64,000 bases of DNA from VRUE01 sp963703895 (lineage in GTDB: Bacteria; Actinomycetota; Thermoleophilia; Solirubrobacterales; 70-9). The stretch is taken from the NCBI GenBank assembly GCA_963703895.1, contig CAVPFX010000002.1, forward strand, positions 806,001 to 870,000, given 5' to 3'. Under the pieces are notes generated by a model. It did no database searches. It was given only the letters and a program-made list of their open reading frames with translations, and was not told where the DNA came from. This document shows positions 8,400 through 16,081 of this stretch, in pieces. A program made the translations under genes and the position numbers. Position 1 is the stretch's first letter; each line of letters opens with the position of its first letter.

Positions 8400-9020
8400 G
8401 TGCCGCGCCTCTCTCTTCTGCCCCGCGATCGAACCTTCTTCGATCTCTTCATCGAGGCCGGTGAGAACACCGTCAAGGCCTCGCGCTTGCTCGACCAGAT
8501 GATGGCCACCTGGCCCGATTCCGGTGAGCTCTCCAAACAGATCGTCGACGCCGAGCAGGAGGGTGACCGGATCACCCACGCGATCATCAAACGGCTCAAC
8601 TCGACCTTCGTCACGCCGATCGACCGCGAGGACATCTACGGCCTCGCGACCCAGATGGACGACATCGTCGACTACACTGAGGAGGCCGCCGACTTTCTCG
8701 GCCTCTACAAGATCGAGGCGCCGATGTCGCAGGCCCAGGAGCTGACCAAAGTCCTGGTCGCTGCCTGCGAGCAGCTTGGCGCCGGGCTCGAGCACCTGCG
8801 CGACTTCAAGGACCTCGACAAATACTGGATCGAGATCCACCGGCTGGAGAACGACGGCGACAGGATCTCCCGCGACGCCGTCGCCTCGCTCTTCTCCAAC
8901 GGGATCGACCCGATGGTCGTGATCCGCTGGAAGGACATGTTTGCCGTGCTCGAGAACGCGATCGACGCGACCGAGACCGCGGCCCAAATTCTCGAGGGCA
9001 TAGTCATCAAGAACTCATGA
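8400..9020 (+). CDS. DUF47 / PhoU-like phosphate transport accessory protein
   Basis: The 206-residue helical protein matches the DUF47 (TIGR00153-type) family of PhoU relatives that are typically encoded directly upstream of PiT transporters and modulate them. Recognisable parts are FFDLFIEAGENTVKASRLL at the N terminus, DAEQEGDRITHAI near 50 and the second PhoU-like metal motif RLENDGDRISRDAV near 150. GTG 8400 has no Shine-Dalgarno but lies 7 nt behind a TAGGAT -10 box. The stop codon lies inside the left arm of palindrome 9017-9118, and pit follows at 9148. Confidence 0.9.
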   Translation: MPRLSLLPRDRTFFDLFIEAGENTVKASRLLDQMMATWPDSGELSKQIVDAEQEGDRITHAIIKRLNSTFVTPIDREDIYGLATQMDDIVDYTEEAADFLGLYKIEAPMSQAQELTKVLVAACEQLGAGLEHLRDFKDLDKYWIEIHRLENDGDRISRDAVASLFSNGIDPMVVIRWKDMFAVLENAIDATETAAQILEGIVIKNS

Positions 9021-9118
9021 GGGGTTTGAGACGCCGCCATGCGGCGTCCTCGGTCGCTCGCGTGCAGAGCACGCCACGCTCCCTGCGTCCTTGCCTGGCG
9101 ACGTCTCAAACCCCTCAT
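9017..9118 (+). other. Structured palindrome between DUF47 gene and pit
   Basis: A 17-bp perfect outer stem (9017-9033 with 9102-9118) encloses two further perfect hairpins: arms ACGCCGC/GCGGCGT at 9031-9047 and GCGTGC/GCACGC at 9060-9074. The predicted RNA is a multibranch junction rather than a simple terminator. It begins on the stop codon of the DUF47 gene and ends 30 nt before pit. It may attenuate or terminate transcription into pit, or stabilise the upstream message. Confidence 0.6.
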
Positions 9119-9147
9119 CCCACCTTGGACTTTGTGGCTGGCCGTCA

Positions 9148-10245
9148 ATGAGCTCCGACGTCATCCTCTTCATCGTCGTCGGCACCGCGCTCGCCTTCGA
9201 CTTCACCAACGGCTTTCACGACACCGCCAACGTCGTCGCCACCTCGATCTCGACCGGGGCGGCGCGGCCACAGGTGGCGATCGGTGTCGCCTCGCTGCTC
9301 AACTTCGCCGGGGCCTTCATCTCGATCTCGGTCGCGGCGACCGTTGCCAACGACGTCGTCAACTCGGCGGTGGTCACGCCGACCGTGGTTTTCGCCGGCC
9401 TGATCGGGGCGATCGCCTGGAACCTGATCACCTGGTCCTTTGGCCTGCCGTCGAGCTCATCGCACGCGCTGATCGGCGGGGTCGTCGGCTCGGCCGTCGC
9501 GGCGGCCGGCTTCGATGCCGTGCTTGCGGATGGCCTCGTCGGCAAGGTGCTGATCCCGGCCGTGATCGCGCCGATCCTCGCCTTCGTCGTCGCCGGCGCC
9601 GCGATCGGGCTCGTCTACCGCATCGTCGGCAAGCAGCGCCCCGGCACCGTGACCCGCGGCTTCCGCTACGGCCAGATCATCTCCAGCAGCCTGCTCGCGC
9701 TCGCGCACGGCACCAACGACGCGCAGAAGACGATGGGCATCATCACCCTGGCGCTCGTCGCCAACGGAACTCTGGGAGCGAATGCCGATCCGCCGCTCTG
9801 GGTGATCGTCACTTCGGCGATGGCGATCGCCTTGGGCACCTACAGCGGCGGCTGGCGGATCATCCGTACCACCGGCACGCGGATCATCAAGATGGACGCG
9901 GCGCAGGGTTTTTCTTCGCAGGGCGCGGGCGCCGCCGTGATCCTCGCCTCGACCCATTTCGGTTTTCCGCTCTCGACAACCCACGTGATCAACGGCGGCA
10001 TCATGGGCGCGGGCGCCGGCAAGCGGGTCTCGGCGGTGCGCTGGGGGGTGGCCGGCAACATCGTCACCGCCTGGCTGTTGACCCTGCCGGCGGCGGCCGC
10101 GATCGGCGCGCTCGCTTACGGCTTGACCGCGATCTTCGGCGACGGCGCGCTCGGTCCCGTCCTCGTCACCCTGATGTCACTCTCACTGATCGCGGTCGTC
10201 TTCGCTCGGCGCTCGCGCGAGGGCGGCCCCGTTCCGGCGAGCTGA
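9148..10245 (+). CDS. pit: PiT-family inorganic phosphate transporter
   Basis: The 365-residue integral membrane protein carries both PiT signature repeats: DFTNGFHDTANVVATSI near residue 15 and LALAHGTNDAQKTMGII near 185, the duplicated motifs that form the phosphate pathway. It has about ten hydrophobic segments. These are low-affinity, proton- or metal-phosphate-coupled transporters. The frame opens at 9091 but that part runs through the palindrome; ATG 9148 puts the first membrane helix immediately at the N terminus. It is followed 3 nt later by two small membrane-protein genes, probably the same transcript. Confidence 0.94.
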   Translation: MSSDVILFIVVGTALAFDFTNGFHDTANVVATSISTGAARPQVAIGVASLLNFAGAFISISVAATVANDVVNSAVVTPTVVFAGLIGAIAWNLITWSFGLPSSSSHALIGGVVGSAVAAAGFDAVLADGLVGKVLIPAVIAPILAFVVAGAAIGLVYRIVGKQRPGTVTRGFRYGQIISSSLLALAHGTNDAQKTMGIITLALVANGTLGANADPPLWVIVTSAMAIALGTYSGGWRIIRTTGTRIIKMDAAQGFSSQGAGAAVILASTHFGFPLSTTHVINGGIMGAGAGKRVSAVRWGVAGNIVTAWLLTLPAAAAIGALAYGLTAIFGDGALGPVLVTLMSLSLIAVVFARRSREGGPVPAS

Positions 10246-10248
10246 GCG

Positions 10249-10485
10249 ATGGCCGTCGTGGTCGAGACCAAGGAGTTGCTTGAGACGGTGATCGCCTCGG
10301 TGGTCGCAGGCGTCGGCATAACCGTTGTCTTCTCGGTCGCGATTTGGGGCGTGGCGCGCTTTGCCGACCTCAGCCGCAACGAACGGCCCCTCGCGGCGGG
10401 GGCGGCGGCGACCCTGGCGGCCCTTGCCGGCTTGGTCACCCTGGCCGCGGTCGCCTTCGGCATCGTGATCATGTCGAGCAAGTAG
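10249..10485 (+). CDS. Small two-helix membrane protein
   Basis: The 78-residue product has two hydrophobic segments (about 13-33 and 48-74) joined by a polar loop RFADLSRNERPLA. No family is recognised. It starts 3 nt after the pit stop codon, which makes co-translation with pit very likely; a small subunit or assembly partner of the transporter is possible but not shown. Confidence 0.7.
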   Translation: MAVVVETKELLETVIASVVAGVGITVVFSVAIWGVARFADLSRNERPLAAGAAATLAALAGLVTLAAVAFGIVIMSSK

Positions 10486-10515
10486 CAATTGCTGCGGGCG
10501 GCTGGTTTGCGGGAC

Positions 10516-10521
10516 TACACT
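10516..10521 (+). promoter_or_regulatory. Leaderless -10 box (TACACT)
   Basis: TACACT ends 6 nt before GTG 10528 and supports that codon over the upstream TTG at 10489 as the start of the following gene. Confidence 0.45.
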
Positions 10522-10527
10522 TCCCAT

Positions 10528-10878
10528 GTGCGTACCCTGCGCGATGTCGCGATCATCATGGTCCTGGCGCTGGCGGTTGCCTTTGCGCCCCACGGCGGCA
10601 ACGTCGCCGAAGCGATCCTGACCGCGATCACGATGGGCTTCCTCGCCGCCCTGGCCTGGATGGTCTTCGTCCTCGGCCGCCAGAACCAGCTCACCCTGGC
10701 GACACTGACCGACGCCCGGCGGGCGATCCTCTACGCGGCGCTGGGAGTGCTGGCGCTGTTGATCGCCGGCAGCGACGAGCTCTTCTCGACCGGCGGTGGC
10801 ACTCTGCTTTGGATCGCCCTGCTTGCTGCCTCGGTGGCGGCGATCTGGCGGATCTGGATCGACGCCAACTCCTACTAG
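10528..10878 (+). CDS. Small membrane protein of unknown function
   Basis: The 116-residue product has four predicted membrane helices (about 6-22, 28-48, 63-80 and 90-108) and no recognised family. The frame is open from TTG 10489, but GTG 10528 is preferred because a TACACT box lies 6 nt before it. The last codons (DANSY and stop) are the left half of a loopless perfect palindrome, 10858-10899, so the 3' end of the gene also forms the putative terminator. Confidence 0.65.
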   Translation: MRTLRDVAIIMVLALAVAFAPHGGNVAEAILTAITMGFLAALAWMVFVLGRQNQLTLATLTDARRAILYAALGVLALLIAGSDELFSTGGGTLLWIALLAASVAAIWRIWIDANSY

Positions 10879-10899
10879 CTAGTAGGAGTTGGCGTCGAT
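10858..10899. terminator. Perfect loopless 42-bp palindrome at gene 3' end
   Basis: The sequence reads identically on both strands across 42 bp, centred on CTAGCTAG, and contains the last six codons and stop of the preceding CDS. Probably a transcription terminator acting in either direction; the absence of a loop is unusual. Confidence 0.6.
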
Positions 10900-10962
10900 T
10901 GCGTGACTGAGTTGCGTGCCTGAGCGCGCCACGCGCGCGTTCGTCCCTGCGACGGTCGCGGT

Positions 10963-11313
10963 GTGTCGCCACGGATCGTCAGCAGCGCAGGCCACAGGGA
11001 GGAAGGGACCGCCTCGGTCGAGATGGTCGCGGCAATCCCCTTCCTGCTGCTGGCGGTCCTGGTGGCGGCACAGCTGGCGCTCGCCGGGCAGGCGTTCTGG
11101 TCGGCCGCTGTGGCGGCGCGGGCCGGTGCTAGGGCAGCTTTGGTGGGCGGCGACGCGACGAAGGCGGCGCGACGGGCGCTGCCGCCCTCGCTGCGCCGGG
11201 GAGCGCGGGTAAGCGATGCGGACCGGATCACCGTACGGGTGGCGATCCCGCGTCTGTTGCCGGCCTTGCCCCGCCTGACGGTCGCTTCCGAGAGTGGGCT
11301 AGGCGATGGCTAG
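10963..11313 (+). CDS. TadE-like pilus assembly protein
   Basis: The 116-residue protein has the TadE layout: a short polar leader with the processing-type motif EEGTASVEMVAAIPFLLLAV, one N-terminal helix (about 20-45) and a variable periplasmic domain. TadE pseudopilins are minor components of Tad/Flp pili, cut by the prepilin peptidase before the hydrophobic helix with a Glu at +5. GTG 10963 is taken as the start; a GTG at 10961 is out of frame. It overlaps the next TadE-like gene by 8 nt. Confidence 0.78.
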   Translation: MSPRIVSSAGHREEGTASVEMVAAIPFLLLAVLVAAQLALAGQAFWSAAVAARAGARAALVGGDATKAARRALPPSLRRGARVSDADRITVRVAIPRLLPALPRLTVASESGLGDG

Positions 11314-11671
11314 AAGGCATTGGAGAAACCTCCGTGCACCTAGCGAACGGGGCCAAGCGACCGTGGAGTTGCTGGCAGCGGTTCCGCTGCTGTTGATCGC
11401 GGGCGCGATCGCACTGCAACTGCTGCTCGCCGGCTACGCCCTCACCTTGGCCGATGGGGCGGCTGAGGCCGGCGCCCTTGCCCTCGCCGCGGGCGGGCAA
11501 GCCAAGGGTGCGGCCGAGGGATCGCTGCCGGCATGGGCGGGCGATCGGGCCGAGGTCGTCGTGCAAGGGGGAGAGGTGACGGTTCGACTCGCTCCTCCGT
11601 CGCTGCTCGCGGCGGTCGGGGATCGTTTGACGGTTACCAGCAGCAGCTATGCGAGACCCGCCGAGCGATGA
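11306..11671 (+). CDS. TadE-like pilus assembly protein (second copy)
   Basis: The 121-residue protein repeats the design of its neighbour: SERGQATVELLAAVPLLLIAG is a typical TadE/G prepilin-like segment with the conserved Glu, followed by one helix and a short extracytoplasmic part. It overlaps the preceding gene by 8 nt and its TGA overlaps the ATG of the next gene (ATGA at 11668), so all three are translationally coupled. Confidence 0.78.
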   Translation: MARRHWRNLRAPSERGQATVELLAAVPLLLIAGAIALQLLLAGYALTLADGAAEAGALALAAGGQAKGAAEGSLPAWAGDRAEVVVQGGEVTVRLAPPSLLAAVGDRLTVTSSSYARPAER

Positions 11672-12396
11672 ACGGACGGGTCATTCTCGTCGCCGCCGTC
11701 GGCGCGGCAAGCGGATCGCGGGCCGCCGCCGCGGCGCTTGCCTGCGCCGGGTCGGAGCCGGACCGTCCCGGGCTGCTGATCGACGTCGGCGGCCGTCCTC
11801 CACGGCCAACCCTGGTCGCCTCCAGCGGCGCCCGCGAGCTGGAGGAGCGGCTGACCGTGCACCTGCCGGAGCTGCGGGTGGCCTCGCGGGGCGGAACGTG
11901 TCACCTTGCGGTTCCGAGCGATGCCGAGGCTCTCGAGTGGCTGCCAGCGGCGCTACCACTCGTGCGTGACGCGGTCGCGGTGCTGCACGTTCCGCCGGGC
12001 CTGTTTCAGGAAGTCCTGCAGGTACAGGGCGTCGGGGTGGGCGGTGCTCTGCTCTGCGCGGACCTCGCCACGGATCGCCCGCTCCTCGCCCTCGCGGTGC
12101 GCGACTTGCGCGGACGCGACCTAGCGGTTCGGGTCCTCAAGCGCCCGCTCGCCTGGGTGCCGGCACGGCGGGCGTTGTTCGGCGTCCTTCCAGCCGATGC
12201 TCCCGGCGGACTGCCGGTTCGTCTCCGCAAAACCCTTTTGCAAAGCGAAATTTCAGCGGCGCACGCGTGCTACGCTGAGCCCGATGACGCGGAAGCTGAC
12301 CCAGAGGGAGCTGCGCAACAACAGCGGCGAGGTAATGCGGGCGCTGGACGCCGGCGAGGACTTCATCGTGACCAGAAATGGCAGGCCGGTCGGTGA
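11668..12396 (+). CDS. CpaE/TadZ-like protein with degenerate P-loop and overrun C terminus
   Basis: The 242-residue product sits where a pilus-localising ParA-like ATPase (CpaE/TadZ) would be expected. The N terminus VILVAAVGAASGSRAAAAAL resembles a P-loop strand but lacks the GK[ST] residues, and LLIDVGG takes the place of the switch region, so ATP binding is doubtful. The last 113 nt overlap the antitoxin gene starting at 12284 in another frame, and the final 45 residues are low-complexity and charged. This suggests that insertion of the toxin-antitoxin pair replaced the native 3' end. Confidence 0.6.
   Translation: MNGRVILVAAVGAASGSRAAAAALACAGSEPDRPGLLIDVGGRPPRPTLVASSGARELEERLTVHLPELRVASRGGTCHLAVPSDAEALEWLPAALPLVRDAVAVLHVPPGLFQEVLQVQGVGVGGALLCADLATDRPLLALAVRDLRGRDLAVRVLKRPLAWVPARRALFGVLPADAPGGLPVRLRKTLLQSEISAAHACYAEPDDAEADPEGAAQQQRRGNAGAGRRRGLHRDQKWQAGR
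12271..12276 (+). promoter_or_regulatory. Extended leaderless -10 (TGCTACGCT) for antitoxin
   Basis: TACGCT with an upstream TG ends 7 nt before ATG 12284, placing the transcription start at or near the A of the start codon. It gives the toxin-antitoxin pair its own promoter inside the preceding gene. Confidence 0.5.
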
Positions 12397-12538
12397 GCTA
12401 CGGCCATATCAGCCACGCAAGTTCATCTCCAGGCAGGCATTCGTTGACCTCTTCGCCGGTTCGCCGCCGATCGACTACGAGCGGTTCCAGGCTGATATCG
12501 ACGCCTACGCCGATCAGGATCCTACGCCCCGTGGTTGA
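12284..12538 (+). CDS. Phd/YefM-type antitoxin
   Basis: The 84-residue protein begins TQRELRNNSGEVMRALDAGE and continues FIVTRNGRPVGELRPY, the N-terminal DNA-binding fold of the Phd/YefM antitoxins. The C-terminal 35 residues, rich in acidic and aromatic residues, would wrap the toxin. It starts at ATG 12284 with a -10 box but no Shine-Dalgarno and overlaps the toxin gene by 8 nt. The complex normally represses its own promoter. Confidence 0.88.
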   Translation: MTRKLTQRELRNNSGEVMRALDAGEDFIVTRNGRPVGELRPYQPRKFISRQAFVDLFAGSPPIDYERFQADIDAYADQDPTPRG

Positions 12539-12947
12539 GCCCCCCGAGGGGCGCGGCTTGATCGACACCTCAGTTGTAATCCGTTACTCCGAGGTGGAGC
12601 CAAAGCGACTGCCGGCCGAGATGGCAATTTCCACGCTGACACTCGCGGAGTTGACCGCCGGTCCGCTGGCCACCACTGATGAGCTAGAGCGTGCGCGGCG
12701 CCAGGAACGGCTTCAGCGGTTCGAGACCGGAGTCGAATCGTTGACTTTCAGTCCAAGTTGTGCGCGAGCCTACGGCCATATCTACGCCGCCACGCTTGCC
12801 GGTGGTGGCAAGCCCCGAGGCGCCCGGGCGGTCGACCTGATGATCGGCGCGACGGCGCTCGCCCACGACCTCCCGCTCTACACCCTGAACGCGAAGGATC
12901 TTCGAGGCCTGGATGGGCTGCTGAAGATCGTCGACGTGAGCGCCTGA
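12531..12947 (+). CDS. PIN-domain toxin (VapC-like)
   Basis: The 138-residue protein is a PIN-domain ribonuclease. Conserved acids are visible in GLIDTSVVIRY (first Asp), LTLAELTAG (Glu), and ARAVDLMIGATALAHDLPLYT (third acid), the usual VapC pattern; the fourth lies in LNAKDLRGL. Such toxins cleave tRNA or rRNA when not held by the antitoxin. GTG 12531, overlapping the antitoxin stop, is the only start giving the whole domain. Confidence 0.87.
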   Translation: MVEPPEGRGLIDTSVVIRYSEVEPKRLPAEMAISTLTLAELTAGPLATTDELERARRQERLQRFETGVESLTFSPSCARAYGHIYAATLAGGGKPRGARAVDLMIGATALAHDLPLYTLNAKDLRGLDGLLKIVDVSA

Positions 12948-12990
12948 CTGCAGCGCCCCACGCTTGCCGCCGCGCGCGCCGTCATTTCGC

Positions 12991-12996
12991 CAGAAT
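12991..12996 (+). promoter_or_regulatory. Possible leaderless -10 (CAGAAT)
   Basis: CAGAAT ends 6 nt before ATG 13003. The box is weaker than TANNNT, but its spacing matches the other leaderless starts in this window. Confidence 0.3.
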
Positions 12997-13002
12997 CGCC
13001 GC

Positions 13003-13998
13003 ATGCTGACCGTCGCAGTAACGGGCCCGACCGGGGAGATCGGCCGGGCCTTCATCTCCTCGCTCGAGCGAGTGCCCGAGGTGGAGCGAGTGATCGGTAT
13101 GGCGCGGCGGCCCTTCGACCTCGCCGGGCACGGCTGGGAGAAGACCGAATATCGGCGCGGCGATGTGCTCGACCGCGAGGCCGTGGACTCGTTGGTCGAG
13201 GACGCCGACGTCGTCGTCCACCTCGCCTTCGCGATCGTCGCCGGCGACAGCGCAAGCCGCGAGGTCAACTTGAATGGCTCCCGAAACGTCTTCGAGGCAA
13301 CGGCGGCAGCCGGTGCCAAGCGGCTCGTCTACACCTCCTCCGTCGCCGCCTACGGCTTCCATCGCGGCATGCCCGCCCTGCTCGACGAGGAAGAGCCGGT
13401 GCGAGGCACCTCGCGCCATCCTTACTCGGCCCACAAGGCAGCGGTTGAGGCCGAGCTCGACGAGGCGCTGCTCGACTCCCGCACTGAGGCGTTCGTCTTC
13501 CGGCCCTGCATCGTTGCCGGGCCGGAAGCAACGCTACTGCTCGACCTGATCCCGATGCTGGCGATGGGGCAGCGGATCCCCGGTCCGTTGCGTTGGGCGC
13601 TGGGCAAGGTGCCCGAGCTGCGGCCGGTGCTGCCGGATCCCGGCGTGCCCTTTCAACTCGTCCATCACGACGATGTCGCCGCCGCGCTCACCGCCGCGGT
13701 GCTCGGCCACGGGCCGCCGGGGGTCTACAACCTCGCTGGCCCCGGCCAGCTGACGATCAGCGATCTGGCGCACGCCCTCGGTTGGCACGCGGTGCCGGCG
13801 CCGCACCTCGCGGTCGGGGTTGCCGCCGAGGCGGTCTCGCTGATGCCGTTCCTGCCCGATGAGGCAGCCTGGATCGAGGCGGTGCGGCGCCCTGTTCTGA
13901 TGGACACGACCCGCGCCCGTCGCAGGCTGCACTGGATGCCCCATCACGACGCTAATGAGACGCTGAGGCAGACGATCGCGGCCGTGCGCCGGCGCTAG
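13003..13998 (+). CDS. NAD-dependent epimerase/dehydratase family protein
   Basis: The 331-residue protein is an extended short-chain dehydrogenase. The nucleotide-binding loop GPTGEIG at 7-13, the acidic-strand GDVLD near 55, VVVHLAF near 70, the YTSSVAAYG strand near 105 and the catalytic YSAHK near 140 are in order. It resembles NAD-dependent sugar epimerases or sterol-dehydrogenase-like SDRs; the substrate is unknown. It ends convergently with the next gene, overlapping by 4 nt. Confidence 0.85.
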   Translation: MLTVAVTGPTGEIGRAFISSLERVPEVERVIGMARRPFDLAGHGWEKTEYRRGDVLDREAVDSLVEDADVVVHLAFAIVAGDSASREVNLNGSRNVFEATAAAGAKRLVYTSSVAAYGFHRGMPALLDEEEPVRGTSRHPYSAHKAAVEAELDEALLDSRTEAFVFRPCIVAGPEATLLLDLIPMLAMGQRIPGPLRWALGKVPELRPVLPDPGVPFQLVHHDDVAAALTAAVLGHGPPGVYNLAGPGQLTISDLAHALGWHAVPAPHLAVGVAAEAVSLMPFLPDEAAWIEAVRRPVLMDTTRARRRLHWMPHHDANETLRQTIAAVRRR

Positions 13999-14519
13999 TA
14001 GCCGCCGTAGGGGTAGGGATTTTCCGGCTGTGGCTGTGGGGCCGGTTCGGCGGCTTTCTGCGGCAGGCTCGCCGCGTGCCAGGTGCCGACGTCTTCGATC
14101 CCCTCGCCGTTTGCCTGTCCGGCTTTGGCGTCGCCGGAAAAGCGGTAGAGCGGGCGTCCTTTGTAGGTGACCTGAGTGCCGCCTTCGGGTCGCTCGATGG
14201 TGCCGAGCTTGACCGGGCCGGTCGGGTGAATGCCGGCCGGGACCAAGAGCGGATGCCAGACCGAGAGACAGGACCGGGTGCAGACGAACCTGCCGTTCTT
14301 CTCCACGCTGAGGCTGTAGAGCGTGCGACCTTTGGTCGTCGTCAGGATCGTCTTGCCCAGCGTCGAGTTTGCCGCTTCGGCGGCGACTCGCTTGCTTGAC
14401 TTTGCGGCGAGACCCTGAGGCGGACAAATCGCCGCCAGCAGCAGCGTGAGCGCCAACGGCATGGCCACGATGATGCTGCGTCGAAGCTGAGAACGGGAAG
14501 GCGTGAGTGAGTGCGGCAT
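13995..14519 (-). CDS. Secreted lipoprotein-15 repeat protein (PF03640-like)
   Basis: The 174-residue product has an N-terminal signal sequence (RSIIVAMPLALTLLLAAI) and two copies of a short repeat: TTKGRTLYSLSVEKNGRFVC with CLSVWHPLLVP, and TYKGRPLYRFSGDAKAGQAN with GTWHAAS. This is the secreted repeat of actinobacterial proteins such as those in PF03640, of unknown function. AGGAG 7 nt upstream fixes ATG at 14519. The C terminus is a Pro/Gln-rich tail. Confidence 0.8.
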   Translation of the reverse strand: MPHSLTPSRSQLRRSIIVAMPLALTLLLAAICPPQGLAAKSSKRVAAEAANSTLGKTILTTTKGRTLYSLSVEKNGRFVCTRSCLSVWHPLLVPAGIHPTGPVKLGTIERPEGGTQVTYKGRPLYRFSGDAKAGQANGEGIEDVGTWHAASLPQKAAEPAPQPQPENPYPYGGY

Positions 14520-14648
14520 CGGGTCTCCTCGGTTGGTCTGGCTATCCCTGACTACGGTCGGAAGCGTCAGATGGTTCGGTCGGGAGGTGTCGGGGATTCG
14601 TGCGTTTGAGCGCACCACAGGTGCGTTGACGCGCGCCAACCTGGGCTC

Positions 14649-16004
14649 ATGCAGACGAAGGGAGAAGGCGGCCAGGCGCTGCCGCTCGCGCTCGGCGCCG
14701 CATTCGCACTGATCGCCGCGGCGCTGGCGTTGGTCGCGATTGCCGCTGCGATCACCGGCAAGGGACGGGTCCAGCGGGCGGCGGACCTGGCCGCGATCTC
14801 GGCGGCACGATCGATGCGCGACGACCTTGAGCGGCTGCTTTCGCCGGTCCGCTTGCCTGATGGCTCGCTCAATCCGCGCCACATCGGGAAGGCCGTCTAT
14901 CTGGCGCGGGCTCGCTCAGCGGCGATCGAGGCGGCAAAGGCAAACGGCGTCTCGCCGGCACATCTGCGCATCTCCTTTACCGATGGCGAGTCGTTCGCGC
15001 CTGTGCGGGCCAAGGCGATAGTCGCTGCGGAGGTCGAGGTCGGCGACGCCGGTTCGCGCACCGAGGCCACCGCCGTGGCGGAAGCGGCGGCGCCATCGGG
15101 CCCTTCCCGTGGATCGCCAGCAACGATGGCCACGGGCGGCGGCTACAGCGGGCCGCTGGTCTACCGCCAAGGTCACGGAATGCGACCAGATGTCGCTGCC
15201 GCCTTTGACCGTATGGCGACCGCCGCGAGCCAGGCGGGCCTCGCCCTGGTCGTCAACTCGGCCTTTCGCTCGGACGCCGAACAGGCGGCGTTGTTTGCCG
15301 CTCACCCCGACCCCACCTGGGTCGCACCGCCCGGTCATTCGTTGCACCGCTGTGCCACCGAGCTCGATCTGGGCCCGGAAACTGCCTACGGCTGGCTCGC
15401 TGCCAACGCCGGCCATTTCGGCTTCGAGCAGCGCTACAGCTGGGAGGCATGGCATTTTGGCTTCGTAGCTGGTCCTGCGCCTTGCTCAGAGGCGGGCAAT
15501 GCGGTTACTGCTGGAGGCAGCGTTGGCTCAGTGGCTGGCGGTGACGGATCCTTCTCCGCTGGCGACGGACTGCCCGCTTTCGTTCCGGCGCGCTTCCGCG
15601 CACCGCTGCTTCGCTCCGCCGCCCACTGGAACGTCTCCGCCGCCCTGCTCGCCGCCCAGTTGATGGCCGAGTCGAACTTCAACCCCTACGCGAGCTCAAC
15701 CGCCGGTGCCCTCGGCATAGCGCAGTTCATCCCAAGCACCGCGGCCTCCTATGGCCTGCGGGACCCCTTCGACCCGGTTGAAGCGATCGATGCCGAGGCT
15801 CACCTGATGTCCGATCTGCTCGACCAGTTTGGCTCACCCCAGCTCGCTCTCGCCGCCTACAACGCCGGCCCTGCTCCGGTCGAATCCTGCGACTGCGTCC
15901 CGGCAATTCCCGAGACCACGGCCTACGTCAGCCGCATCCTCGCTCTACTCGGTGGGGCCGGCGCTCTGGTTGTGCCCAGCTTCGAAGTGAGGCTGGTGTC
16001 ATGA
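14649..16004 (+). CDS. TadG-like anchor fused to VanY carboxypeptidase and SLT transglycosylase domains
   Basis: The 451-residue protein is a three-part fusion. Residues 1-150 are TadG-like: GGQALPLALGAAFALIAAAL helix followed by RAADLAAISAARSM. Residues about 160-280 are an M15B D,D-carboxypeptidase, with SAFRSDAEQAALF and the zinc motifs SLHRCATELDLG and EAWHFGF. Residues about 310-440 are a lytic transglycosylase: AQLMAESNFNPYA, GALGIAQFIPSTA and ALAAYNAGP. Both hydrolases should act on peptidoglycan outside the membrane, anchored by the N-terminal helix. Together with the TadE-like genes 3 kb upstream it suggests local wall remodelling for a pilus, which is inference. Confidence 0.85.
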   Translation: MQTKGEGGQALPLALGAAFALIAAALALVAIAAAITGKGRVQRAADLAAISAARSMRDDLERLLSPVRLPDGSLNPRHIGKAVYLARARSAAIEAAKANGVSPAHLRISFTDGESFAPVRAKAIVAAEVEVGDAGSRTEATAVAEAAAPSGPSRGSPATMATGGGYSGPLVYRQGHGMRPDVAAAFDRMATAASQAGLALVVNSAFRSDAEQAALFAAHPDPTWVAPPGHSLHRCATELDLGPETAYGWLAANAGHFGFEQRYSWEAWHFGFVAGPAPCSEAGNAVTAGGSVGSVAGGDGSFSAGDGLPAFVPARFRAPLLRSAAHWNVSAALLAAQLMAESNFNPYASSTAGALGIAQFIPSTAASYGLRDPFDPVEAIDAEAHLMSDLLDQFGSPQLALAAYNAGPAPVESCDCVPAIPETTAYVSRILALLGGAGALVVPSFEVRLVS

Positions 16005-16054
16005 GCGTCGCAACCGCTCTGTCGGAGCGCCATCCATCGACTCTCAAGCATTCC

Positions 16055-16072
16055 ATACACCCAAGGGTGTAT
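16055..16072 (+). promoter_or_regulatory. VapB operator palindrome
   Basis: ATACACCC-AA-GGGTGTAT is a perfect 8-bp-arm inverted repeat. Its right arm overlaps the TATAAA -10 box at 16070-16075, which lies 6 nt before the antitoxin ATG at 16082. Binding by the antitoxin complex would block the promoter. Confidence 0.75.
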
Positions 16073-16081
16073 AAAGGTGCA

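Noticed and set aside
14076..14399. Plus-strand frame opposite the secreted repeat lipoprotein
   Set aside because: The minus strand has a signal peptide, a good ribosome binding site and two copies of a known repeat; the plus-strand frame has none.
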